From the NCBI GenBank assembly GCA_004151065.3, contig NWUY0300053750.1:1-17420 (forward strand): a stretch of DNA of 17,420 nucleotides. Direction: 5' to 3'. Positions within the stretch are counted from its first letter, which is position 1. Each line of letters starts with the position of its first letter. Positions 1 through 8,748 of the stretch are shown one piece after another. Under the pieces are notes generated by a model. It was not told the DNA's origin, searched no databases, and saw only the letters and a program-made list of their open reading frames with translations. Both the position numbers and the translations under genes were made by a program. Source of the stretch: Larix sibirica (Eukaryota; Streptophyta; Pinopsida; Pinales; Pinaceae).

Positions 1-1076
1 CTTGAAATCCAACTAAGTATGACTTAGTAGGCAGCAAGCACCATTCAGAGCTTTGGTATTCCATTCAAACTTGTCAGACTTGTACTCGGGAATGACTCGG
101 CATACAGCAACTCAGGAGTGACTCGACAACTTAGAAAAATGGACACCAGACTTGAGAATAACTCGGCAATAACTGTGAATACCTTGGAATAGATACACAC
201 TTGTCTTGACAGGCAACTTAGTCACGGTCAAATCCTACAAGGCAGACAACTCTGGATATGATCTAGTGGCAATGAACAACCAAAGAGAGCCATGGGCTTA
301 CAAGGCTTGGTACCTAGTACCATAGTAGCATAATTCGGCCGTATTGGCCTTTTCATGTACATAAATTTGAGAGAATTCGAATTTGTCGAATATTCAATGT
401 AGGTGTAATACGGATATAAGTTCTTATTAATAAACAATTAAATTTTGATTTAACCAATTTTTAAAAAATGAAATTTTAATTATTTTAACACTATAAAACC
501 TAAATCCAATTCAATTTCATACTCTTATTAAAATAATTATTGATAATCTCTCACACTGCTTGTATATTTAATACTTGATATTTAATATTTTACTAAAAAT
601 ATTATATTTATTTATTTTTATTATATAGATGTCTATATACATTTATGCTATATTGGTGAATATTTAATTAAAAATAGTATATCTAAGAACTCTACTTTGG
701 TTTTTTTCATTACGATATTTTTTTATATCGAAATCGCATTCGTATCCGTAATGCCTGGTACTGAAAGGGAGGAAGGGACACCCTAGAGCTTGGTGAAGCT
801 TTTCGTAGGATATCACCTCATAAACCACCTCTGTCTCATACTTGCAACTGCACATTGTAATGTGAAGTCTGGACTACTAAAAGAATCCCACAGCACATTG
901 TAATGTGGAGACTGGACTACTAAAAGTGGGTTTGAGATGGAACTTCGAATGATTTCAAAGGGTCATCATCAAATTTCATTCTCATGCATTTGACATATTT
1001 CATTCTCATTTATTGTGTACAAATTATTTAACTGTTTAAATCTTGTGGATGTCTGATGAGGAGAGAGGATAAAAAC
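1..1076. other. AT-rich stretch, intron 2 or flank of the Y3IP1-like gene
   Basis: No coding sequence is supported here. If the minus-strand gene at 1077-1557 is intact, this stretch is its second intron, because exon 2 ends in a donor-like GT at 1076-1075 and nothing resembling the next conserved block of the family (around an IMIEDPRE-like motif) is found down to base 1. The left 200 bases carry loose repeats of ACTCGG (84, 95, 161, and variants at 110 and 121). A palindrome with arms GGTAC and GTACC lies at 309-321. Bases 430-720 are strongly AT-rich. A 63-codon minus-strand frame at 664-855 matches nothing I know. The left part may be an old retroelement, but I cannot assign it. Confidence 0.5.
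851..926. repeat. 33-bp direct repeat, two copies
   Basis: Bases 851-883 and 894-926 are the same 33-bp unit with two mismatches, separated by 10 bases. Each unit begins with the near-palindrome CACATTGTAATGTG (arms CACATT and AATGTG around GT). A second small direct repeat, ATTTCATTCTCAT, occurs at 973-985 and 997-1009. These look like local slippage or duplication events in non-coding DNA. No function is implied. Confidence 0.85.
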
Positions 1077-1557
1077 CTCGCTGAAGGTCATGTCTCTTTT
1101 CTCCTTGAGAAGCTCCAAGACCTGCAACAATGCACCCACATACAGATGAGCTGTTATTTTTTTCGCCAATACTGAATTAATACAACATAAGCATGTGAGA
1201 GAGAGAATAGCAACAAACCCGCAAGATTTGGCGAACATACTCGGCGTCTTCGGCTTCTTCCTGCGGCTGCTCACCAACGTCTTCTACTTCTAATTGAGTC
1301 TCTTCTTGACCTTGGGAAAGTGATGAAATAACAACATTGCTTCGATCTCTGTATCTCTCGCCAAAATTGGTCGATAAAACAATTCGTGGGCTCCTAATGT
1401 ATCGCCTAGCGGTAGATGCAAGAGTGTGCCGTGGTCGGAAACAATGGTTATTCTTGTTGCTTCTTCCTCCGATTTTCCCATTGCCCTGCAGCCTGAGTTG
1501 GAGAAATACAATGCCCGATAATGTAGAACGCCCGGAGTTGGATAAGGCCATGGTCAT
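1077..1557 (-). CDS. Y3IP1: Y3IP1-like chloroplast protein, exons 1-2 (5' part of gene)
   Basis: Two coding exons on the minus strand. Exon 1 is 1557 down to 1219 (113 codons) and exon 2 is 1121 down to 1077 (15 codons). The 97-base intron 1218-1122 starts GT and ends GCAG in phase 0. The product starts MTMALSNSG and is rich in S, T and R with few acids for about 75 residues, as in a chloroplast transit peptide. An acidic linker (EE, EVEDVGEQ, EEAEDAE) follows, then EYVRQILR joined across the intron to VLELLKEKRDMTFSE. That joined block matches what I remember of plant Y3IP1, a thylakoid protein that works with Ycf3 in photosystem I assembly. The next ATG (1551) lies in ACCATGGCC, so either Met could be the start; one further in-frame ATG lies at 1575. 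Exon 2 is followed by GTTTTT, a likely donor. The conserved core and the C-terminal membrane segment are missing from the window, so the gene runs off the left edge or is a fragment. No stops interrupt the exons. Confidence 0.62.
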
Positions 1558-1910
1558 CTTTCGCCTTTGAATCAAAACACATGCCTGACATTCTATTCAA
1601 TTTCATTCATACGGATGAGTTTGCCACTTAAGTTTTCTTCGTTATCATTGTTTTTTCATCGATAATGATGGAAAGTTCACTCGCTTTGCTTTGTTGGTGA
1701 TATTTTTTATTTTAAATTAGTAAAAAAAATCATAATATAAGAAAAGAAAATTATTAAAAATGTTTTTTTTAATCACTAATCTATCCTCTTATTAAACTAT
1801 CACATTGCTATTGAAACATTACCAAAGGTATCTAAAACACTGTCAAAGGTGCATGGGGAGAGGATAAATATAGGAGGGTGAAAAAAAATTAAGTGATAAC
1901 ATAAATTTTA
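1558..1910. promoter_or_regulatory. 5' flank of the Y3IP1-like gene, up to the LINE-A insertion
   Basis: This AT-rich stretch separates the minus-strand start codon from the LINE-A 5' end and should hold the 5' UTR and proximal promoter of the Y3IP1-like gene. I see no convincing TATA box; the minus-strand CTTATATTATG at 1731-1741 is only a weak candidate. Several A and T runs are present and no open frame is supported. It is called regulatory from its position alone. Confidence 0.35.
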
Positions 1911-1923
1911 ACTATGTATTTTT
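1911..1923. repeat. Possible target-site duplication of LINE-A, left copy
   Basis: ACTATGTATTTTT here matches ACTCTGTATTTTT at 8441-8453, directly after the A-rich tail (12 of 13 identical). Position and length fit target-primed reverse transcription. The T-rich half lowers the weight of the match. Confidence 0.5.
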
Positions 1924-1956
1924 ATTTTTATTTTTCTAGAGAGATGAAGTCGAAGC

Positions 1957-2276
1957 GAAGCAAGAGCGGAGGCATCGAAGAAGTAATCTGTGGATTGAAG
2001 ATTGACCGGACATTGATCGCAGGATGGAGATTGGATAGCAGGCCTAACAGACTCTGCATCGATCGGATTGCTCCCCTAGTCGTTGGAAACATCGGAGGAG
2101 GATCGTCTAAGGATCGGGCTTGAGAGCTCCAAGGAAAGCCGAGTGAAGCAAGAGTAGAGGTATCAAGGAAGGAACCTGTGGAGTGAAGGCTGAACTAACA
2201 TCGATCCCAGGGAAGGAGATCGGATCGTAGGGCACAACATCGATCGGATCGCTTCCCTGGTCATTGGAAACATCGG
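1957..2276 (+). repeat. Two tandem units in the LINE-A 5' UTR
   Basis: Unit 1 (1957-2095) and unit 2 (2145-2276) are diverged copies in the same order. Both start GAAGCAAGAG, contain GAGGCATC/GAGGTATC, CTGTGGA.TGAAG, CATCGATCGGAT and GCT.CCCT, and end TTGGAAACATCGG. The offset is 188 bases at the start and 181 at the end. Unit 2 ends about 30 bases before the ORF1 ATG. Tandem 5' UTR units with promoter activity are known from some mammalian L1s; a promoter role here is inference. The segment is richer in G and C than the host DNA to its left. Confidence 0.8.
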
Positions 2277-2308
2277 GATCGGTAGTTATTTCGGTCCATA
2301 GTGGAGAA

Positions 2309-3564
2309 ATGGAGGATACGGGAGCTTCTTCTCTGGCTCCCCCTCCACCACCGCTTCCGCCTGAAGTGGAAGCGTTCAAGAAATTAGTAACTTCCCAGCC
2401 GAAAAGAAAGACGCGGGATCTCTCAAAAATTGTCAAGAGAATTGATGAAATACCGGCGGTGTCCCTCCCCCGTGAAGGCCCAATGAAAGTAGTTGTATCT
2501 CTCGCGGAAAGAGCTCTGGTAGGGCAGTTTACAGGTCTGTGGCCCTCCCCTAAATCTACCAAATCTTGGGTTCATAAAAACTGGAGACCTCTAATTTCAA
2601 ACAGTGTTACCTTTTACTTTCTGGGCCGTGGATTCTTCATGTTTGAGTTTATTTCAAGAGAAAACAAGGATTTGATCTTCAGAAATGGACCCTACTTTAT
2701 GGGTCCACAAGGCTTGTATCTCAACAAATGGACTCCGAATTTCGATCCTTCGGAGGACGTTCCAACAGTCGTTCCATTTTGCGTTAGGCTTCCGAACTTG
2801 TCAGTTCATTGTTGGAACTGGGAATCCTTACAGTATATCGGGAACACCTTAGGGAAATTCATAGAATGGGCAAATACAAAGGATCAATATGCTTATGAAT
2901 GAATCTGTGTGGAAGTGGACTTGGAAGAAGGGTTACCAGAGGCCATCAAACTCACGGTAGGAAGTTGGTCACACGTGTAGAAACTAGATTACGAGCAACT
3001 CTCGTTTAAGTGCAGAGGGTGCCAAGAGTTGTCCAAAAAAGTAGCCCCAGAAAAAGAGAAAGAGGAAGGATGGCAACAAATCAAGAAGCCCAGAATCAAC
3101 CCCAAAGCAGGAGCAAAAAATCAGGGAGGGGAGAAAGGGAAACCACAACACACAAATCCAGGGAGCTCAAGCACGACTAAGGAAAAATCAAAGGAACAAG
3201 AGAGCAGTTTTTCAATCTTGGGATCGACACAAGAGGAACTTCAGGAAGGGGATCCGAAGATCTTATCAAAACCAGAGCAAAGAAATCCCCCTCCCTAAGG
3301 AGCGGGGATTGGACGAAAGAACCCCAAAACAAATCTGAACCTACTCTTGAGGAGGAAGAACAAGATTCAGATGAATCTAGGGAGGAAGGGGAAATAGGAG
3401 ACTCTCAACACACACCCTGAAGATCTACTAGAGGAAGGAAAATGACTCAAGAAAGGAGGGAACAAGAAACATACAAGGACAGACTACAAGGAATCCAACT
3501 GACATTAGAAAAAAATGCTGGCAAGAAATCAAAAGGTAACAAGAAACCAAGGCCAGGGCCCTAA
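2309..3564 (+). pseudogene. LINE-A ORF1, DUF4283 nucleic-acid-binding protein, broken
   Basis: Start chosen at the ATG in GAGAAATGG; upstream triplets are open but belong to the repeat unit. The N-terminus has a proline run (about residues 10-17). Residues about 60-190 match the DUF4283 region of plant LINE and gag-like proteins: RNGPYFMGPQGLYLNKW, then VPFCVRLPNL, and after a stop ICVEVDLEEGLPEAIKL and KLDYEQLSFKCRGC. Such proteins bind the element's RNA. The CCHC zinc knuckle keeps only its first Cys pair (KCRGC); the sequence then jumps to SKKVAPEKEKEEGW, so the Gly-His-Cys half is lost. A charged tail follows. Breaks: TGA 2900-2902, TAG 2978-2980, a frameshift near 3296 and TGA 3418-3420. 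The stop at 3562-3564 is likely the natural end, because ORF2 starts 30 bases on in the same frame. Confidence 0.82.
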
Positions 3565-3594
3565 AGGAGCCCTCTCGATCCAAAAAAGCAAGTG

Positions 3595-6500
3595 ATGAAG
3601 ATAGTCTCCTAGAACTGTAGAGGGATGGGGAGCAAGTGGAAAGAAGGAGCAATGAAGAGATTGGCAAGAACGGAAAATCCCGGCGTTCTTCTCATCCAGG
3701 AGACAAAAATGGAGGAAAAGGATTTTCTTCAAAGTAGCAAGCAATTTTGGAATAAAGGGGGAGGACAAGAAGTCACATCCAGGGGAGCCTCTGGAGGTTT
3801 GGGCATTCTATGGAATGAATCAATCTTTGTGAAGATACAAGAAAGGAAAAATACTCATTGGATCTTCATACAATTTATTCACTAATAATCAAAAGAAACT
3901 GTAAATCTGTTTAATATGTATGCCCCGGTTAATTATGGGGAAAAAAATTACTGTTGGGATACTATTTGGGAGCTTGTTGAAGAAATCCCATTAGAAAACA
4001 TCATCTTAGCTGGAGATTTAAATCTAACTCTTAGTCAATTTGAAAAGCGGGGAGGCAACATTGTGAGGGATCCAGCCAGGGAATGGGTGGAGGAGCTAAT
4101 TCAGGACTGGGATCTATTAGACATCAAGCCAAGTAAAGGTAAATACACCTGGACAAATCGGAGAACCGAACCAGGTCACATAGCTGCTAGATTATACCGT
4201 TTTTTCATCCAAATCTCCTTCTTGCTTCTAGGATTAGATGGAAGTTCTAATATCCTTCCCTCAAGCAATTCCGATCATAAGCCTATAAAACTGGAATTAA
4301 AAGTACATAAAAATTTAGGCCCCATACCTTTTAGATTTAGTCCACTTTGGGTGCACCATAAAAACTTCTTGGATCAAGTGGAAATGGTGTGGAAGTTTCC
4401 AGTAACTGGCTCTCCTTTTTTTGTTTGGGAGGAGAAAATGAGAAGAGTAAAAAGAGAACTAAAGAACTGGGCCAAAGGTTTAACCTCTCCAACTAAAGAA
4501 AGAAAGACTGCCCAGAATAATCTGGAAACCCATCAACTAAAGATGGAAAATATAGAAATTACAAAGGAGAATTTGAGTATAGAAGAGGGTCTCTAATCAA
4601 AACTCAGCAAGGCCTGTGCACAAGAAGAGGAGTTCTGGAGACAAAAATCACACAATCTTTGGTTGCAAGCTGGGGATAGAAACACCTCATTTTTTCATAA
4701 GCAGACGCAAGCAAGAAGGAACTTCAATTCAATTACAGAGATCTCAGATGGAACTCAAATCATCTTTGATTTTAATAGTATAAAAAAGGCAGCTCATCGA
4801 CACTTAAAATTGTTGTACACTGAATAAGAAGACACAAGAAATAGGTCAAGATTGACAGACCTAGTTCCAACCAAGGTAACAAACCAAATGAACCAGAAGT
4901 TGGTTGCACTAGTCAGTAGAAAGGAGATAAAGGAGGCTCTCCAGGTAATGGACCCAGACAAAACTCCCGGACCAGATGGCTTCATTGCTTATTTCATCAA
5001 AATTTGTTGGCAAATAGCTAAAAAAGATCTTCATAAAATGATGTTGAAATCCCAATCCTGTCAAAAATTAAGAGGAAGCACAAATTCAACTTTCCTAGCA
5101 CTGATTCCAAAAGAAAAGGGAGCGAGATCATATGACAGGTTTAGACTAATCTCTCTCTGTAACATAGGTTACAAATTGATCACTAAAGTCATTTCAAATT
5201 GGCTAAAACTTCTTCTTCCAGACTTGATTCCTGAAAACCAAGGTGGCTTTGTTAAAGGAAGGCAAATTATTGATAATGTAATCTTAGTACAAGAAGCGAT
5301 ACATTCTAGTCTCCAGAGAAAAGAAAAAGGTATGGTGGTGAAGCTGGACATGGCAAACGCCTTCGACAGAGTGAGACATAGATTTCTTTTTGAAGTTATG
5401 CTAAAGTTTGGATTTGACTCTCGCTTTATAAATTGGATCAAGGCCTGTATTGCGGAACCTTGGATTGCTCCGCTTGTGAATGGCCGAGAAGCGGACTTCT
5501 TCAAAGCATCCTGTGGGCTTAGACAGGGGTCCCCACTCTCACCTCTTCTCTTTGTTATTCAAGCGTCTGTTTTAAGCTTCCTACTAGAAAAAAAGACGCC
5601 TAGATCAAGACTTAATGGGACTTAAGATGGAAAGAGGAGTTAGGGACCTAAAACATGCTCTGTTTGCAAATGATTCCCTTCTTCTAGGAGGAGCTTCTAC
5701 GATAATTGCTAAAATCTTCAAACTTGATCTAGATGATTACTGCAAAGATTCAGGAAGAAGGGTTAACACTAGTAAATGTCAAATTTATGGCTGGAATATT
5801 ACAGGTCTGGAGCTTAGTGACATCACCAAAATCTTTGGGTTCAATGGAACTACGCAATGGACCTCTTTCAAATATCTCAGACTGCCAATGTTCCTGAAAT
5901 CCCCACGGGGTAAAGATTGGCTTCCTTTGATCGATAAATTCAATCAGAAATTGTAGTCCCGGGGGACAACTTGGTTAAACTTGGCAGGAAAAATGGTTAT
6001 GATTAAGTCAGTTTTAAATAGCTTGTCCATCTTCCAATGCTCTCTCTTGCTTGCTCCGACGGGAGTCCTTTGTAAGATGGAGAAACTAATTAGAGCTTTT
6101 TTTCTGGAGTGGAGGAAAAAATAATAAAAGGAGACTCTCGGTAGTTAGTTGGGATAAAGTTACAAAACCGATGATGGAAGGTGGTCTTCAGATAAAGGAT
6201 CTAAAAGCCCAAAATCTCGCTTTGGGAGCTAAAATTATTTGGAGACAAGTTTCGAAGAATCCAGGATGGGCTCAGAAAGTCCTTTGGAAGAAGTATTTTC
6301 AAAATGCAAGGCTTCATAGCTTAGATTCACCCTCAGAAGCATGCCTTGGCACACCGATTTATACTCTTTGTAAAAAATCTCTTCCTCTGATACAAGAAAA
6401 TTTGTTGTGGGTCCCTGAAAATGGGAAAAAAATCAATCTGTGGGAAGATAGAATTATGGAGGGCAACCCATTAGCCACTGTGCTAGAGTTGAGAAATTTA

Positions 6501-7837
6501 AGGCTCTGGATGACTAGGGAAGGAATCACCACATTATGGGATATCGCAAAATGGTCCAATAATACTTGGATCAACTGGAAAAATCTAGATACTCCCCCAT
6601 ACCTTCAACAATCCTGGAACAAACTTAAGGAACTGCTAATCGGGAAAGCACCCATTGTTGCAAGGAAGAAGGACACAAGAGGTTGGGGTACAAACATTGG
6701 ATCATACACCGTTGCTCATGGATACAAACTACTCAAGGCTTTCCCAAATGTCCCTCCCAATTCAGTGGTCTGGGCTGGAATCTGGAAAGAAAAAAGCATT
6801 CCCAAAATAGATCTATTCTCATGGACTTTGGGGCATAATAGCATTCTAACTGGACAAAAGCTCCAAAAAAGAGGTTTTCATGGACCATCCCGATGTCCAC
6901 TCTGCCAAAATCATGAAGAAAAGTCAACGCATCTGTTTTTGGAGTGCCAGTTTGCAAAAGAAATTTGGAATGAAGCATTGGACAACTGGAAAACTAAAAT
7001 AGTTATTCCCTGTTTTGTCAAGTCTCTATTTGAAAACTGGAGCTCGTTATGCCCCAAAACACTATCCTCCAAAGGTTGGTTCAAGCTGGGATGGCTGGTA
7101 CTCCCAAAGATCATTTGTTGGGAAATTTGTCTTGAAAGAAACTCTCGAATTTTCAAAGAGAAAGCTTTGAAACCGATGTAGGTATTGTCAAAATCAAAAG
7201 GCCTACTAAAAGAGTTCTTGCAAGAAAAGATGGATATAACTGTGATTAGCTCTCTAACCCAAGATGAGAAAGAGTGGGGAATCCAGATGGGTTTGACTCT
7301 CCCAACTGAAGAAGGAGCAACTAAACATATGGAAGACTAGAAAATCATATTAAATGGAAATAACTTCATGAAGTGGAGGAAAAGAGTTAAAATTCATACT
7401 CTCTTCTTTGATGGTGCGGCCAAAGGAAATCCAGGGAAGGAGGAGGGGAGGAATTATACGGAATCCTAATGAAACTTCTAAATATAAATATGCTTGGGGA
7501 CTGGGCCACACTACTAATAATCAAGCTGAAGCGCTGACCCTTCTACAAGGACTACGACAACTTAGAAAGCAAGGAATAGATCAAGCCAGAATTATTGGAG
7601 ATTCGCAAAATCTCATTCGGCTATTGGTGAAGAATTCAAGCTGAAACGATTTAAAATTGGAAAGAATAGTCACTAGAATAAGACAGTTATCCTCTTCCTT
7701 CTCAAGTATTAATTATTTTCCATGTGTTTCGTGGCAATAACGAAGAGGTAGATCGAGACGCCAATAAGGTTGTCGCTCTCCAAGTTGGAGCTCTCCTCAA
7801 GAGTGATGAGGAAGAAGATTGGGACCCTTCGCCTTGA
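3595..7837 (+). pseudogene. LINE-A ORF2: endonuclease, reverse transcriptase and RNase H, broken
   Basis: About 1,414 codons in original layout. The APE-type endonuclease (about 3595-4290) shows NCRGMG, LIQETKM, AGDLNLTL, TWTNRR and SDHKPI; the usual RLDRF-type Asp is Tyr (RLYRF, 4195). The reverse transcriptase (about 4900-5780) shows DKTPGPDGF, FRLISLCN, QGGFVKGRQIIDNV, KLDMANAFDRV (Asp 5347) and GLRQGSPLSPLL, but the FADD core reads FAND (Asp to Asn, 5669). A zinc-binding region has CPLC and HLFLEC (about 6890-6960). RNase H has FFDGAAKGNPG (Asp 7410), NNQAEAL (Glu 7528), GDSQ (Asp 7600) and EVDRDANK (Asp 7751), all four acids kept. Stops: 3610, 3883 and 3886, 4594, 4825, 5954, 7179, 7338, 7642. 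Frameshifts: about 5594-5612, the T7 run 6097-6103, about 7435 and about 7690. Confidence 0.92.
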
Positions 7838-8440
7838 TGTTGCAGCTGGCAGAGACATGCATTTCAATTCATTTAACGCAGAGGAAGGGTTGAATATGCA
7901 GAAGAAGACGAAGGAGATTGTGCAACTGAAGACCATTGAACAAGAACATTACAAGAGTAATAGGTCAAGAGCTTTGTTGGTACGTAAAGACAAAACCTTG
8001 GTATGTTAGGACAAAAGGAGCGCTATTGAGTTTTAGAAGGTAAAGACTAAAGGACTTTGATTCTCAATTTTTGAGATAGAGATGAGAAATTACCCTGATT
8101 TAGTAGGATGGAAGGATAGAATTCAGAGGCTATGCGATCAAGGAGATCGTCTTTGTAGCTGCACTGAGTCTGTCTAAATTTATAAATTGTGGTACTGTTG
8201 GAGAAGGAGTTGTGCAAAAACTTGTTTGTTGCTTTCGTACACAACCAATAAGTTCCCCACTGACTTGCCAAGTTTCTAGAAATCAAGAAACTGTGCTTTA
8301 CAATCATAATTGATCTCGAATTAGATCTAGTTTCTAGAAGATAGGATTTAGGCCCTTGAGGTTGATTTTGTAATCCTCCCAGTGCTATGGCAACTATTTT
8401 TTTTTAATTCAAATTATAATAGTTTTTGTAAACAAAAAAA
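7838..8440 (+). other. LINE-A 3' UTR and A-rich tail
   Basis: Non-coding sequence after the TGA at 7835-7837. It begins moderately GC-rich, becomes AT-rich after about 8390, and ends AACAAAAAAA (8431-8440). GTTTCTAGAA occurs twice (about 8272 and 8330). An 86-codon minus-strand frame at 8047-8307 looks like chance. About 600 bases is long for a 3' UTR, so part may be a separate insertion I did not recognise. Confidence 0.55.
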
Positions 8441-8453
8441 ACTCTGTATTTTT
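8441..8453. repeat. Possible target-site duplication of LINE-A, right copy
   Basis: Right partner of 1911-1923, with one mismatch. It follows AACAAAAAAA directly, where the second copy of a LINE target-site duplication is expected. Confidence 0.5.
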
Positions 8454-8737
8454 TTCTTTCAAAATAATTCAAAATATTTTTAAAGAAATGTTTACGTATT
8501 TATCTATATGGTGAGGATGCTATTTATTATAAATTAGGTTGAGTAGATTGAGTGTACTTAATTTTATGGGAATTTTAAGGTGATAGATTATTGACAACAA
8601 GTGGCAACAATAGCACCAATTGATTGAAAAAACTCTCAAGACGAACTAAATGCATCTCTATTTATATGTTAGATGATATATATCCATGCCAAGCATGTAC
8701 TCCACACAATTAATAACATTGGCATATGAATAGATTA
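8454..8737. other. Host DNA between LINE-A and LINE-B
   Basis: AT-rich spacer with no supported gene. If both target-site assignments are right, this piece was once continuous with 1558-1910 on its left and with about 11010 onwards on its right. Confidence 0.5.
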
Positions 8738-8748
8738 CAAGGTAATGT
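8738..8748. repeat. Target-site duplication of LINE-B, left copy
   Basis: CAAGGTAATGT lies directly before the first LINE-B codon (ATC at 8749) and matches CAAGGTAACGT at 10999-11009, after the A-tail, in 10 of 11 bases. The sequence is not low-complexity, which makes the match meaningful. Confidence 0.75.

Larger units (their letters stand above)
1924..8440 (+). mobile_element. LINE-A: full-length-layout, inactivated plant L1-type retrotransposon
   Basis: The parts are in the usual plant L1 order: 5' UTR with two tandem units (about 1936-2308), ORF1 with a DUF4283-like domain (2309-3564), a 30-base gap, ORF2 (3595-7837) with endonuclease, reverse transcriptase, zinc-binding region and RNase H, a 3' UTR of about 600 bases, and a short A-rich tail ending near 8440. 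The flanks 1911-1923 and 8441-8453 agree at 12 of 13 bases and may be the target-site duplication. Total length is about 6.5 kb. Both ORFs carry in-frame stops and ORF2 carries several frameshifts, so the copy is dead. Outer borders are uncertain by 10-15 bases because the flanks are T-rich. Confidence 0.85.

Noticed and set aside
228-437. 69-codon minus-strand frame
   Set aside because: No recognisable domain, AT-rich start, repetitive surroundings; likely chance.
664-855. 63-codon minus-strand frame downstream of the Y3IP1-like exons
   Set aside because: No match to the expected Y3IP1 continuation, no clear splice borders, and length within chance for this region.
1337-1570. 77-codon plus-strand frame opposite Y3IP1 exon 1
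   Set aside because: Antisense shadow of the exon; no domain.
2107-2562. 151-codon minus-strand frame opposite the ORF1 start
   Set aside because: Antisense shadow of LINE-A; the proline/glycine run is the reverse of the ORF1 proline run.
7770-8009. 79-codon plus-strand frame at the end of LINE-A ORF2
   Set aside because: Different frame from the RNase H tail (EVDRDANK); the rest is 3' UTR.
8047-8307. 86-codon minus-strand frame in the LINE-A 3' UTR
   Set aside because: No domain or homologue recognised; likely chance.
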